Position numbers and translations under genes: made by a program
Part shown: in pieces, positions 1 to 6,693 of the stretch
Numbering within the stretch: position 1 is the stretch's first letter
How the letters are laid out: the number at the start of each line of letters is the position of its first letter
Assembly (NCBI GenBank): GCA_947175045.1
Contig: CAMWLH010000041.1
Location: 1-11,016 of the forward strand
Length of the DNA stretch: 11,016 nucleotides
Source: an uncultured Clostridia bacterium
Lineage (GTDB): Bacteria; Bacillota; Clostridia; Oscillospirales; Ruminococcaceae
Direction: 5' to 3'
Notes under the pieces: model-generated
Told to the model about the DNA's origin: nothing
Database searches by the model: none
The model's input: the letters and a program-made list of their open reading frames with translations, nothing else

Positions 1-254
1 ATATAATATCGGCGGCGGTGGACACTCTCCCTGAGGTCCAGCAGGGAAGCCTTTCGGAGGAGGACGGCGTGATCACTCTCACCACCCAATTCGCCGATAA
101 GCCCGTGACTATAACCGCCGCAAAGGATACGGGGGAGCTTATCTCGCTGAAATGCCCCTACTACAAGCTGGCAGTGTATTTCAGCGGTCAGGAGGAGCTT
201 GTCGAAACCGTCGAGGAGACCGAAGAGCTTATTCTTATCACTCAGGACGAATAA
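1..254 (+). CDS. C-terminal end of an unrecognised protein (partial)
   Basis: The frame is open from the left edge of the window to a TAA at 252-254, giving about 83 residues. A GTG at 18-20 could be read as a start, but the frame continues upstream of it without a stop and no ribosome binding site precedes it, so this is more likely the 3' end of a longer gene. The visible part is acidic, especially the last 25 residues, and alternates short hydrophobic stretches with Thr-rich segments in a way that suggests beta-strands. There is no membrane segment or catalytic motif. It could be the C-terminal domain of a secreted protein or lipoprotein, but that is a guess. It is the only plus-strand gene, convergent with the gene at 320-769, and it ends 27 bases before a hairpin terminator. 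I do not recognise the family. Confidence 0.6.
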   Translation, partial: IISAAVDTLPEVQQGSLSEEDGVITLTTQFADKPVTITAAKDTGELISLKCPYYKLAVYFSGQEELVETVEETEELILITQDE

Positions 255-281
255 AAAGTTTCAACCGCTTAATAAAACTAA

Positions 282-310
282 CCGCCCGTCAGAAAATATC
301 TGACGGGCGG
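282..310. terminator. Bidirectional rho-independent terminator between convergent genes
   Basis: A perfect 11-bp GC-rich inverted repeat (arms 282-292 and 300-310) encloses a 7-base A/T loop. On the plus strand it is followed by a T-rich but interrupted tail (313-321). On the minus strand it is followed by a tail of the type TTAGTTTTATT. It sits between the plus-strand stop at 254 and the minus-strand stop at 320, so it probably serves both convergent genes. Confidence 0.85.
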
Positions 311-319
311 CAATATATT

Positions 320-769
320 TTACCCCAATGTTAAATAACATTGATCTACGCCATCTTTTTGCAGTATTGCGGAAATATTCTCAAAAACCGATATAACAAT
401 TTGCGCTTTTTCACTACAAGGTCCCTTGTCTTGAAAAGCCCACATATTGTTTGCTTGTAACGTGTTTTGTCTGTTGCCATCAGAAAAAAGAAATATATTA
501 CTCGTGCCGTCAATTACAAGAACCCGCTCTATATCCTCATCTTTCAGCTCCAGAATTTCTCGATTTTTTTCAACTACTTCACAAATTGCTCTGATTGACT
601 CTTTGGGAATAGTATATTTGCTTTTTACACTTTCATGGTCTGTATAACAAACAACATTGTCAACATTTGTATCGTATACGGTTATGCCCGATATAGGATA
701 ACTCCATGCATCATCCAATTTATAAGAAAATATCAAATTCATATTTAACCTGGCTTCTTTATACTCCAC
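320..769 (-). CDS. Unrecognised AT-rich small protein
   Basis: Open frame of 149 codons from GTG (767-769), or 140 codons from the in-frame ATG at 740-742. I slightly favour the ATG because the family-like hydrophobic start (MNLIFSYKLDD) begins there, but neither start has a strong Shine-Dalgarno site. The protein looks soluble, with mixed alpha/beta character, a charged helix around residues 60-80 (KNREILELKDEDIER) and a beta-like VLVIDGTSNIFLF stretch. There is no signal peptide, membrane span or known catalytic motif. The stop is followed after 9 bases by the hairpin at 282-310. The GTG lies 28 bases downstream of the TetR-type gene stop, so the two could be co-transcribed. Base composition is visibly AT-richer than the housekeeping cluster, which suggests separate origin. 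I do not recognise the family, and a small immunity-type or regulated accessory protein is only speculation. Confidence 0.7.
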   Translation of the reverse strand: MEYKEARLNMNLIFSYKLDDAWSYPISGITVYDTNVDNVVCYTDHESVKSKYTIPKESIRAICEVVEKNREILELKDEDIERVLVIDGTSNIFLFSDGNRQNTLQANNMWAFQDKGPCSEKAQIVISVFENISAILQKDGVDQCYLTLG

Positions 770-797
770 ATAGTTTTATGTCATCTTTAAATCTGTT

Positions 798-1391
798 TCA
801 AGTCAGAATTTCATTTACATTCTTAGCGCATATGCTTACCATCTTGCTGGCTATTCTTGCCGCGTGCTCCACGGAGATAGCGCCGTTGGAATTGATATAT
901 TCAATATAAACGTTGAAAAAGCCGCCCGAAATAAAAGCCGCCACTACCGCAGCGTCGCTGCCGCGCTTTCTGGAGATATACTCCACTATCGTTTCCGCGG
1001 AGCGCTTTATAATGCTCTTCAGCCGCGACATAAGCATTCCCCTCATATCCACATGAACAAGGTGGAAGTAAAAGTTGAATTCGCAGCTTATAAGATTGTC
1101 AAACTCGAGAAACAGCTTGTAGGTGCTCTCCTCGTAATCCTGCGGATCAAAATTTTCCGCGAGCTGCTTTAATGCTGCAACAAAATCCGTCTCCACCTCG
1201 GTGAGTATATCAGTTATATTTCGGTAATGGGTGTAGAAGGTGCGGCGGTTGACGTTAGCCTCCGCGGTAAGCTCGCTTATAGTGATATCCGAGATATCCT
1301 TGTTTTCCATTATCCTGAACAGCGCGCCCCGTATCGCCTTTTTTGTGCGGACGACCCTCTTGTCGGTGTCATGCCGTGCAGAACTTGTCAT
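798..1391 (-). CDS. TetR/AcrR-family transcriptional regulator
   Basis: The 197-residue length is typical of the family. The N-terminal DNA-binding domain spans about residues 12-62. Its helix-turn-helix is at 36-58 (ITISELTAEANVNRRTFYTHY), including the family signature of an Arg/Thr-Phe-Tyr-x-His-Tyr recognition helix. The all-helical C-terminal half (about 70-195) would bind a ligand and dimerise. It lacks obvious similarity to well-known drug sensors and resembles the DhaS-like/TetR_C branch common in Firmicutes. The ATG at 1389-1391 has a good upstream AGGAAGAG site. The gene has its own consensus promoter (1500-1528) and lies behind the rsgA terminator, so it is a separate transcription unit, possibly with the small gene at 320-769. 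Its target is unknown. A perfect palindrome beside the promoter suggests autorepression. Confidence 0.93.
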   Translation of the reverse strand: MTSSARHDTDKRVVRTKKAIRGALFRIMENKDISDITISELTAEANVNRRTFYTHYRNITDILTEVETDFVAALKQLAENFDPQDYEESTYKLFLEFDNLISCEFNFYFHLVHVDMRGMLMSRLKSIIKRSAETIVEYISRKRGSDAAVVAAFISGGFFNVYIEYINSNGAISVEHAARIASKMVSICAKNVNEILT

Positions 1392-1499
1392 TACGATCTC
1401 TTCCTTTCTTGATTTAAAAGAATTTCAAAATTCCGCTGCGTCAACATTATGCTATGATAACTTTACATCTTTTTCTCAACTGTTCAATAACTCGATAAT

Positions 1500-1528
1500 A
1501 TTATATACTATATCAAGAGATTTGTCAA
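1500..1528 (-). promoter_or_regulatory. Sigma-A type promoter of the TetR-family gene
   Basis: Read on the minus strand, a perfect TTGACA (-35, 1523-1528) and a perfect TATAAT (-10, 1500-1505) are separated by exactly 17 bases. The -10 box lies about 110 bases upstream of the regulator's ATG, leaving a leader of roughly 100 bases. No other gene lies between 1392 and 1564. An imperfect dyad (GATA at 1494-1497 against TATC at 1511-1514, with CTC/GAG flanks) overlaps the -10 region and is a second, weaker operator candidate. Confidence 0.85.
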
Positions 1529-1533
1529 GATAA

Positions 1534-1547
1534 TTTTACGCGTAAAA
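1534..1547. promoter_or_regulatory. Perfect 14-bp palindrome, candidate TetR-family operator
   Basis: TTTTACGCGTAAAA is perfectly self-complementary and lies 5 bases upstream of the -35 box of the regulator's promoter. TetR-family proteins bind as dimers to palindromes close to their own promoters, so autoregulation is a reasonable inference. The site alone does not prove binding, and it sits upstream of rather than within the core promoter, which is less usual for simple repression. Confidence 0.4.
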
Positions 1548-1564
1548 ACCACAAAAAGATATAA

Positions 1565-1593
1565 CCGCCCGCGCGCATACCCTGCGCGGGCGG
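1565..1593 (-). terminator. Rho-independent terminator closing the rsgA operon
   Basis: A perfect 10-bp, almost pure G/C inverted repeat (arms 1565-1574 and 1584-1593) with a 9-base loop starts 5 bases after the rsgA stop. On the minus strand it is followed by a T-rich tail (TTATATCTTTTT...). It separates the housekeeping cluster from the TetR-family unit. Confidence 0.9.
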
Positions 1594-1598
1594 CAGCA

Positions 1599-2513
1599 TT
1601 ACTCCCACTCGTTTATTTTAGCCGCTTCCTCGTACATTCTTAAGTAGCTTTCATAGCGTGACGGGAATATTTTCCCCGCTTCCGCGGCGGCTCTTACCGC
1701 GCAGCCCTTTTCCTTAACGTGAGCGCAGTCCGAAAAGGCGCACTCGCCCGAAAACTCCCCAAATTCGCGGAAAGCTCCGTCCAGCTCTCTTTTGGGGATA
1801 CGGCAATACCGCTCGGTATCGACCGTGGAAAAACCCGGGGTATCCGCGATATAGCCTCCCGCCAGCTTATACATCTCCACCTGTCGGGTAGTGTGCCGTC
1901 CCCTGCCCAGCTTTTTGCTGATGTGAGCCGTTTCCAGCGACAGCGACGGAAACAGCAGGTTCATAAGGCTGGATTTGCCCACGCCCGAATTTCCGATAAA
2001 AGCGATGACCTTTCCCGAAATAAAATCCATCACAGCCTCGCCGCCACCGCCGCTCATATTATTCACAACGCACACGGAAATACCTATCGAGGAATATATT
2101 TCGGGAAGCTCTCCCGCGTCCTTAAGGTCTATCTTGGTAAAAACTATCATCGGCTCTATACCCTTACTGTCCGCGATAGCCACCAGCTTATCGAGGATAA
2201 AGCGGTTGGGCGAGGGCTGTGTGCAGGAGTTCACGAAAACTATCCCATCAAGGTTCGCCAGCGGAGGACGCACAAGGTAGTTTTTCCGCTCGTATATCTC
2301 CGCGATGACGGGCTCGGAGTTGTCCCCGACCTCCACCCGCACGTTGTCGCCCGCGCAGGGGCTGATACCGTCAAGACGGAATATCCCCCTCGCGGCGCAC
2401 TTCACGGTTTCCCCTTTATCTCCCATAGCGCCGCTAAGGGCATCTACATAGTAGATACCCCCAACAGCCTTTATTATTTTACCGTCAAAAGATCCTGCCG
2501 GAATAAAGATCAT
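1599..2513 (-). CDS. rsgA: Ribosome small-subunit assembly GTPase RsgA
   Basis: RsgA (YjeQ/CpgA) is a circularly permuted GTPase that acts in late maturation of the 30S subunit. The 304-residue protein has an N-terminal OB-fold (about 10-75). The permuted GTPase motifs follow: G4 TKID at 126-129, P-loop GNSGVGKS at 174-181, switch residues RHTT at 206-209 and G3 DTPGF at 224-228. A C-terminal zinc site is formed by Cys258, Cys263, His265 and Cys271. All key residues are present. The ATG lies 5 bases after the prkC stop. The GGGAG of its binding site falls inside that gap and abuts the start codon, so translation is probably coupled to prkC. In Bacillus subtilis the homologue CpgA is a reported PrkC substrate, which fits the kinase-GTPase adjacency. 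It is the last gene of the cluster, and no rpe or thiN follows. Confidence 0.97.
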   Translation of the reverse strand: MIFIPAGSFDGKIIKAVGGIYYVDALSGAMGDKGETVKCAARGIFRLDGISPCAGDNVRVEVGDNSEPVIAEIYERKNYLVRPPLANLDGIVFVNSCTQPSPNRFILDKLVAIADSKGIEPMIVFTKIDLKDAGELPEIYSSIGISVCVVNNMSGGGGEAVMDFISGKVIAFIGNSGVGKSSLMNLLFPSLSLETAHISKKLGRGRHTTRQVEMYKLAGGYIADTPGFSTVDTERYCRIPKRELDGAFREFGEFSGECAFSDCAHVKEKGCAVRAAAEAGKIFPSRYESYLRMYEEAAKINEWE

Positions 2514-2518
2514 CTCCC

Positions 2519-4780
2519 TCAGTCAACGGGTATGCCGCCTGTCGGCTCGCTTGTGGTGTTGCTTGTATCCGGCTCCGAGGTGGGCTCGGAGTTATGCTGC
2601 TCCGCAGTCTCTACCGTGGGAACGCTCGGCTCATCGGTCTCGGGCACGGGCTCGTCGGTCTCCTCAACGGGTATGGAATCGGGCGTTGACAGCTCCGCGA
2701 ATATCTTGCTGTTCTGCTGAAGTATCTCATACTTCGGCTTATCCTCCTCGGTCTCGCCGAAGTCTACCTCAAACTCCATATAAGTGCCGGTCTTACCCGT
2801 CACAACGGACTCAACATTGATAGCTACCTGCTTCTTCTCGCCCATCTTGCCGGTGACCTCCACCTTGAAGGACTTGTTCGCCGAAAGGCTGACGTCGCGG
2901 GTCTGGGTCATTTCCTCGTTGAGAATGCCGTCATAGTAATACTTGAAAATGAACTCGCCCGTCGCGCTGTTAGGCAGGGAGATAGTGTAGCTCTGGGTCT
3001 TTTCGGGTATCTCGCCGGAGCTTACATAAAGCGTGACCTCCGTGTTGCGGTTCACCCTAGTCTGCGGATCTATGCTCTGACGGAGCACCTTGCCGCGCTC
3101 CTCCTCGCTGTCCTCCCATTCTACGGTAGGAATGAGGTAGTACTCCTCGCAGCGCTCCATCGCTGTGGTGTAGGGCAGGTTGACAAGGTTTGGCATGAAC
3201 ATCGCCACGTCCTCGGGACCCATGCTGACTATCAGAACTACCGTCGAGCCCTGCGGCACCATCTCGTGCGCGGGGGGATCGGTTCTTATAACGTAATCCT
3301 TTGTAACCTCGTCGTCCTCAACATAGGTCTTGGAGACCTTGAAGCCGTCCTTTTTGAGCTGCTGCTCCGCCGCGTCAACGGTGCGGTTGGACATATCCTG
3401 TATCTCTATCTGCTTCAGACCCATGCTCACCTTGACAGTGACGGTCTGACCTATCTTTATCTTGCGGGACTCGGGGAACTCCTGGTCGAATATCTCTCCC
3501 TTGGTGACCTCAGACCACTCCTGCTGAGCCACCAGGTTCATATAAGAGGAATACTGCTCCTGTGCCTGCTCCCATGTCATACCCAACAGGTTGGGCATGG
3601 GGAACTCATCGTCGTCCGTAACGCTGACCGAGTCACTGTTGCTGCCCGTGATAACATTGACGATATCGCTCGTATCCTTGTTGAAAGCGTCGGATACCAG
3701 CGCCAGCACCAGGAACACCGTACAGATTATAAACGCCGTGCCTACCGCGAAAAGGATAGGGATAAGCGGTGAGCGGCGCTCCTCGTACTCATCGTCATCG
3801 TCGTCATAATCGTCGTCATACTCATACTCCTCGGGCTCCTCGTATTCCGGCTCTTTCCTGCGGCGCGTTTTTTCGCGGTCGGGAGAGTTGGGGTGATCGA
3901 AATACTTGGTCGAGCCGTCCGCGGAATTGTATTTATAGTCAAAAACGATCCCGGGATTCTTTTTGAACTCCTCCAGATCCTTTATCATCTCGCCCGCGGT
4001 CTGATAGCGCTGATAAGGCTCTTTCTGCATAGCTCTGAGGACTATCTGCTCCAGACCCTCGGGTATGGTCTCGTTTATCTCCGTGGGCTTCTTGGGAGAG
4101 CTCTGCATATGCTTCAGCGCAATGGCAACGGGGGTATCCCCGTCAAAGGGCTTTTTACCCGTAAGCATCTCGTAAAGCGCCACGCCCACCGAGTAGATAT
4201 CGCTGCGCTCGTCGGTGATATCGCCGCGCGCCTGCTCGGGGCTGATGTAGTGCACCGAGCCGATAGTCTTTTCGGACATGGTCTTGTTGTTCTCGCGGTT
4301 AAAGCGGGCTATGCCGAAATCCATGACCTTTATCGTGCCGTCGCGCAGCAGCATAACGTTAGAGCTCTTCACGTCGCGGTGAACTATCCCCCTGTCATGC
4401 GCGTGCTGCAAAGCGCGGAGTATCTGGATCGTGAAATGAACCGCGTCGCGCCACTTGAGCAGCCCCTGCTGCTCGATATAATCCGTGAGCGTGATACCGT
4501 CCACATACTCCATAACGATAAACTGCACCTTTTCGGTGAATCCCACGTCGTATATCTTCACGATATTCGGGTGGGAGAGCAGGGCTATCGCCTTGCTTTC
4601 GTTGCGGAAGCGGCGCAGAAACTCGTCGCTGCCCGCAAATTCGGTCTTGAGTATCTTGACCGCCACTATGCGGTCCTCCTCAATGTCCTTGGCGCGGTAT
4701 ATATCCGCCATTCCGCCGACGCCTATAAGCTCTATCAGCTCATATCTTCCGTCGAGCTTCTTTCCGATATTGCTGTCCAT
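2519..4780 (-). CDS. prkC: PASTA-domain Ser/Thr protein kinase (PrkC/StkP type)
   Basis: Membrane kinase of the family that senses muropeptides or lipid II through external PASTA domains and phosphorylates cell-wall, division and translation proteins. In 753 residues: a kinase domain at about 13-275 with glycine loop GVGGMA (20-25), Lys42, HRDVKSSN (134-141; catalytic Asp136), DFG (154-156), an activation loop rich in Thr/Ser (168-176) and SPEQ (180-183). A basic then strikingly acidic juxtamembrane stretch follows (303-336), and one membrane span (about 338-362). Then come three PASTA domains (about 393-454, 455-521, 527-588), a beta-rich extra domain (about 597-675) and an acidic Ser/Thr/Pro tail (about 676-753). 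It is longer than the roughly 650-residue B. subtilis PrkC because of the linker and tail. The ATG at 4778-4780 gives the expected N-terminus, but its binding site (GCGGA) is weak. The partner phosphatase gene lies 91 bases upstream. Confidence 0.97.
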   Translation of the reverse strand: MDSNIGKKLDGRYELIELIGVGGMADIYRAKDIEEDRIVAVKILKTEFAGSDEFLRRFRNESKAIALLSHPNIVKIYDVGFTEKVQFIVMEYVDGITLTDYIEQQGLLKWRDAVHFTIQILRALQHAHDRGIVHRDVKSSNVMLLRDGTIKVMDFGIARFNRENNKTMSEKTIGSVHYISPEQARGDITDERSDIYSVGVALYEMLTGKKPFDGDTPVAIALKHMQSSPKKPTEINETIPEGLEQIVLRAMQKEPYQRYQTAGEMIKDLEEFKKNPGIVFDYKYNSADGSTKYFDHPNSPDREKTRRRKEPEYEEPEEYEYDDDYDDDDDEYEERRSPLIPILFAVGTAFIICTVFLVLALVSDAFNKDTSDIVNVITGSNSDSVSVTDDDEFPMPNLLGMTWEQAQEQYSSYMNLVAQQEWSEVTKGEIFDQEFPESRKIKIGQTVTVKVSMGLKQIEIQDMSNRTVDAAEQQLKKDGFKVSKTYVEDDEVTKDYVIRTDPPAHEMVPQGSTVVLIVSMGPEDVAMFMPNLVNLPYTTAMERCEEYYLIPTVEWEDSEEERGKVLRQSIDPQTRVNRNTEVTLYVSSGEIPEKTQSYTISLPNSATGEFIFKYYYDGILNEEMTQTRDVSLSANKSFKVEVTGKMGEKKQVAINVESVVTGKTGTYMEFEVDFGETEEDKPKYEILQQNSKIFAELSTPDSIPVEETDEPVPETDEPSVPTVETAEQHNSEPTSEPDTSNTTSEPTGGIPVD
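3773..3850 (-). repeat. Acidic low-complexity trinucleotide tract inside prkC
   Basis: The coding sequence for kinase residues 311-336 is built almost entirely of GAG/GAA, GAC/GAT and TAT/TAC codons. On the plus strand this reads as repeated TCG/TCA triplets. It encodes an Asp/Glu/Tyr-rich block just inside the membrane span. Slippage in whole triplets would alter linker length without breaking the frame. Confidence 0.7.
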
Positions 4781-4831
4781 GTATTTTCCGCCATTTCTCC
4801 ATACAATCTCTTGAGTTTGTTTTGGTACTTC

Positions 4832-4854
4832 CCCGCGCCGTATGGAAGCGCGGG
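4832..4854 (-). other. GC-rich hairpin between the PP2C and kinase genes
   Basis: A perfect 7-bp G/C inverted repeat (arms 4832-4838 and 4848-4854) with a 9-base loop begins 17 bases downstream of the phosphatase stop, in the 91-base gap before prkC. On the minus strand it is followed by GAAGTACCAAAAC rather than a T run, so it is not a standard terminator. It may instead protect or process the mRNA and set the ratio of phosphatase to kinase. I see no separate promoter with good boxes in this gap. Confidence 0.5.
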
Positions 4855-4871
4855 CTTATATTATGTTGTTG

Positions 4872-5609
4872 TCAAACTGTTATCAAAGCAACGGAAACAT
4901 TGTCATGTCCGCCGTTGTTGTTAGCGTATTCAATGAGCTTGTCGCAGCAGTTTTCGGACGCATTGTCAAAGCATATGTCCAGAATATCCAGATCGTCCCC
5001 GTAGGAGGTCAGCCCGTCCGAGCACAGCAGCAGCATTTCCCCCTGCTTCATATCCAGCTCGAAATAATCGGGGGTAACATTAGCGTCCGCGCCGATAGCC
5101 TTGGTTATCTTGTTGCGCTTGGGGTGATTTTTCGCCTGCTCCTCGGTGATCTCGCCGCGGTCGACAAGCTCCCTGACGTGAGAATGATCCTTGGTGATCT
5201 GCCGTATGCACTCGTCCTCCTCCGAGGAAAAAAGGTGATAAGCGCGGCTGTCGCCGATGTTCACTATATAAGCCGTCCCGCCGAAAACTATCGCGGCTAC
5301 GCAGGTCGTTCCCATCACGGAGTTCTCATGCTTGCGCGAGGTCTCGTAAACTATGCTGTTGGCGGCTATCGAAGCGGTTATGAGAAGGTTCCTCACGGAG
5401 TTCCTGTTCATCATCTCCGAAAAGCTCTCCTCTATCCTTTTTGATATCACGTCAACCGCTATCGAGCTTGCAAGACCGCCCTCGCTCTCGCCGCCCATGC
5501 CGTCGCACAATATCGCCGCGCAGGCGGTGGGGCTGAGCATTTTACTCCAGACGTTGTCCTGATTTTCCGTCCGTACAAGCCCTATATCTGTCTTACTGAA
5601 TATGTTCAT
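4872..5609 (-). CDS. prpC: PP2C-family Ser/Thr protein phosphatase (PrpC/Stp type)
   Basis: Cytoplasmic metal-dependent phosphatase that reverses phosphorylation by the kinase encoded just downstream. The 245-residue length and all PP2C metal motifs fit the bacterial PrpC/Stp group. These are VRTENQD with Asp18, DGMGG (36-40; Asp36), GTT (100-102), GDSRAY (119-124), CSDGL with Asp198 and GGHDNVSV with Asp236/Asn237. The ATG at 5607-5609 gives the usual family N-terminus (MNIFSKTDIG), and a TAA in frame four codons upstream excludes an earlier start. The strong AAAGGAG site lies unusually far (15 bases) from this ATG, with a run of six A before it. The gene starts 43 bases after the rlmN stop. 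The symbol prpC follows B. subtilis usage; stp is an equivalent name elsewhere. Confidence 0.96.
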   Translation of the reverse strand: MNIFSKTDIGLVRTENQDNVWSKMLSPTACAAILCDGMGGESEGGLASSIAVDVISKRIEESFSEMMNRNSVRNLLITASIAANSIVYETSRKHENSVMGTTCVAAIVFGGTAYIVNIGDSRAYHLFSSEEDECIRQITKDHSHVRELVDRGEITEEQAKNHPKRNKITKAIGADANVTPDYFELDMKQGEMLLLCSDGLTSYGDDLDILDICFDNASENCCDKLIEYANNNGGHDNVSVALITV

Positions 5610-5624
5610 TTTTTTGCCGGATTA

Positions 5625-5631
5625 CTCCTTT
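5625..5631 (-). promoter_or_regulatory. Distant Shine-Dalgarno site of the PP2C gene
   Basis: AAAGGAG on the minus strand is the only good anti-16S match before the phosphatase ATG, but 15 bases separate them, against a usual 5-10. An in-frame TAA directly after it rules out a nearer upstream start in that frame. The spacing may lower the phosphatase translation rate. Confidence 0.5.
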
Positions 5632-5652
5632 CGAGTATTGATTTAGCCCGCT

Positions 5653-6693
5653 TTACCGGTCGGAGGCTTCGTCTCTGCGGAGCTGTCCGCAGGCGGCGTT
5701 TATATCCGCTCCCAGCGTTCTGCGCACAGTGGCGTTTATCCCTGCCGAGGTCAGTCTGCGCCGAAAGCTCTCTACATAGCGGCTTTTTTTATAATCCCGC
5801 TCTCTTATCTCGTTTATCGGAATAAGATTGACATGACAGTTCATGCCGCCAAGCAGCTCTATAAGCTCCCGCGCCGACTGCTCGGTGTCGTTTACTCCCT
5901 CTATCAGAGAGTATTCAAAGCTGATCCTCCTGCCCGTCTTCGCGAAATACTCCCGACAAGCTGTCATAAGCTCCTCTAAGCCGTACCGCCTGTTCACGGG
6001 CATTATCGCGCTGCGCTTCTCGTCCGTCGCCGCGTGCAGCGACACCGACAGCGTAAGCCCCGTTCTGAGCTCCGCTAGCTCATATATCCTCTCGACTATC
6101 CCGCAGGTGGAAAGCGATATGTGCCGCAGGCTCATACCCTCCCCCCCGCTGTTCAGCAACGACAGGAACTTCATCACGTTATCGAAGTTATCCAGCGGCT
6201 CGCCTATTCCCATAAGTACTATACTGTCTACCTGCCGACCGCTGTCCCGCTCGGTCTCGTATATCTGGAGCAGCATCTCCGACGGCTCAAGGTTTCTCAC
6301 AAATCCCGCGATAGCGGATGCGCAGAAACGGCAGCCCATTTTACACCCCACCTGAGTGGAGATACAAAGGCTGTTTCCGTGCTTGTATTCCATGAGTACA
6401 GTTTCCACAGCCTGCCCGTCGGGCAAGCCATATAGATATTTTACCGTATTATCTAGGTCAGATACAAGTCTTTTTTTTATTTTTAGTGACTTTATACAAA
6501 ATTTTTTTGATAAGCGCTCTCTCAATTGTACAGAAATATTACTCATCTGAGAAAAATCGCTTATTTTCTTGACATGAAGCCACTCGTAAATCTGTTTGGC
6601 ACGAAAAGTTTTCTCGCCCATGGCAAGAATTTCCCGCGTAAGCTCATCACACGAAAGGGATAAAATGTCAATTTCCGTCTGTTCTTTTTCCAT
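5653..6693 (-). CDS. rlmN: Dual 23S rRNA/tRNA adenosine C2 methyltransferase RlmN
   Basis: Radical-SAM enzyme that makes 2-methyladenosine at A2503 of 23S rRNA and at position 37 of some tRNAs. The 346 residues are normal length. The iron-sulfur cluster motif is CKMGCRFC (Cys117, Cys121, Cys124). MGIGEPLDN (161-169) is the SAM-binding GEP motif. The C-terminal Cys335 in ACGQLR is the methyl-carrying cysteine that distinguishes RlmN from ordinary radical-SAM proteins. The ATG directly follows the TAA of rsmB (6694-6696), and AGGAG lies 10 bases upstream within the rsmB end, so translation is likely coupled. The first 100 codons are markedly AT-rich and Lys-rich, with A runs of 8 and 7 on the coding strand, but the frame is intact. 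Cfr is an alternative radical-SAM methyltransferase, but the synteny and N-terminus fit RlmN better. Confidence 0.97.
   Translation of the reverse strand: MEKEQTEIDILSLSCDELTREILAMGEKTFRAKQIYEWLHVKKISDFSQMSNISVQLRERLSKKFCIKSLKIKKRLVSDLDNTVKYLYGLPDGQAVETVLMEYKHGNSLCISTQVGCKMGCRFCASAIAGFVRNLEPSEMLLQIYETERDSGRQVDSIVLMGIGEPLDNFDNVMKFLSLLNSGGEGMSLRHISLSTCGIVERIYELAELRTGLTLSVSLHAATDEKRSAIMPVNRRYGLEELMTACREYFAKTGRRISFEYSLIEGVNDTEQSARELIELLGGMNCHVNLIPINEIRERDYKKSRYVESFRRRLTSAGINATVRRTLGADINAACGQLRRDEASDR

Noticed and set aside
18..20. GTG as the true start of the left-edge gene
   Set aside because: The frame is open upstream to the window edge and no ribosome binding site is visible, so a partial gene is more likely.
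1719..2720. Plus-strand open frame of 333 codons opposite rsgA and the end of prkC
   Set aside because: It runs through two clearly real genes on the other strand and its translation resembles no protein.
3893..4924. Long plus-strand open frame (343 codons) across the kinase gene
   Set aside because: It is antisense to the kinase domain, whose motifs are perfect. The open frame is a by-product of codon bias, and its translation has no recognisable domain.
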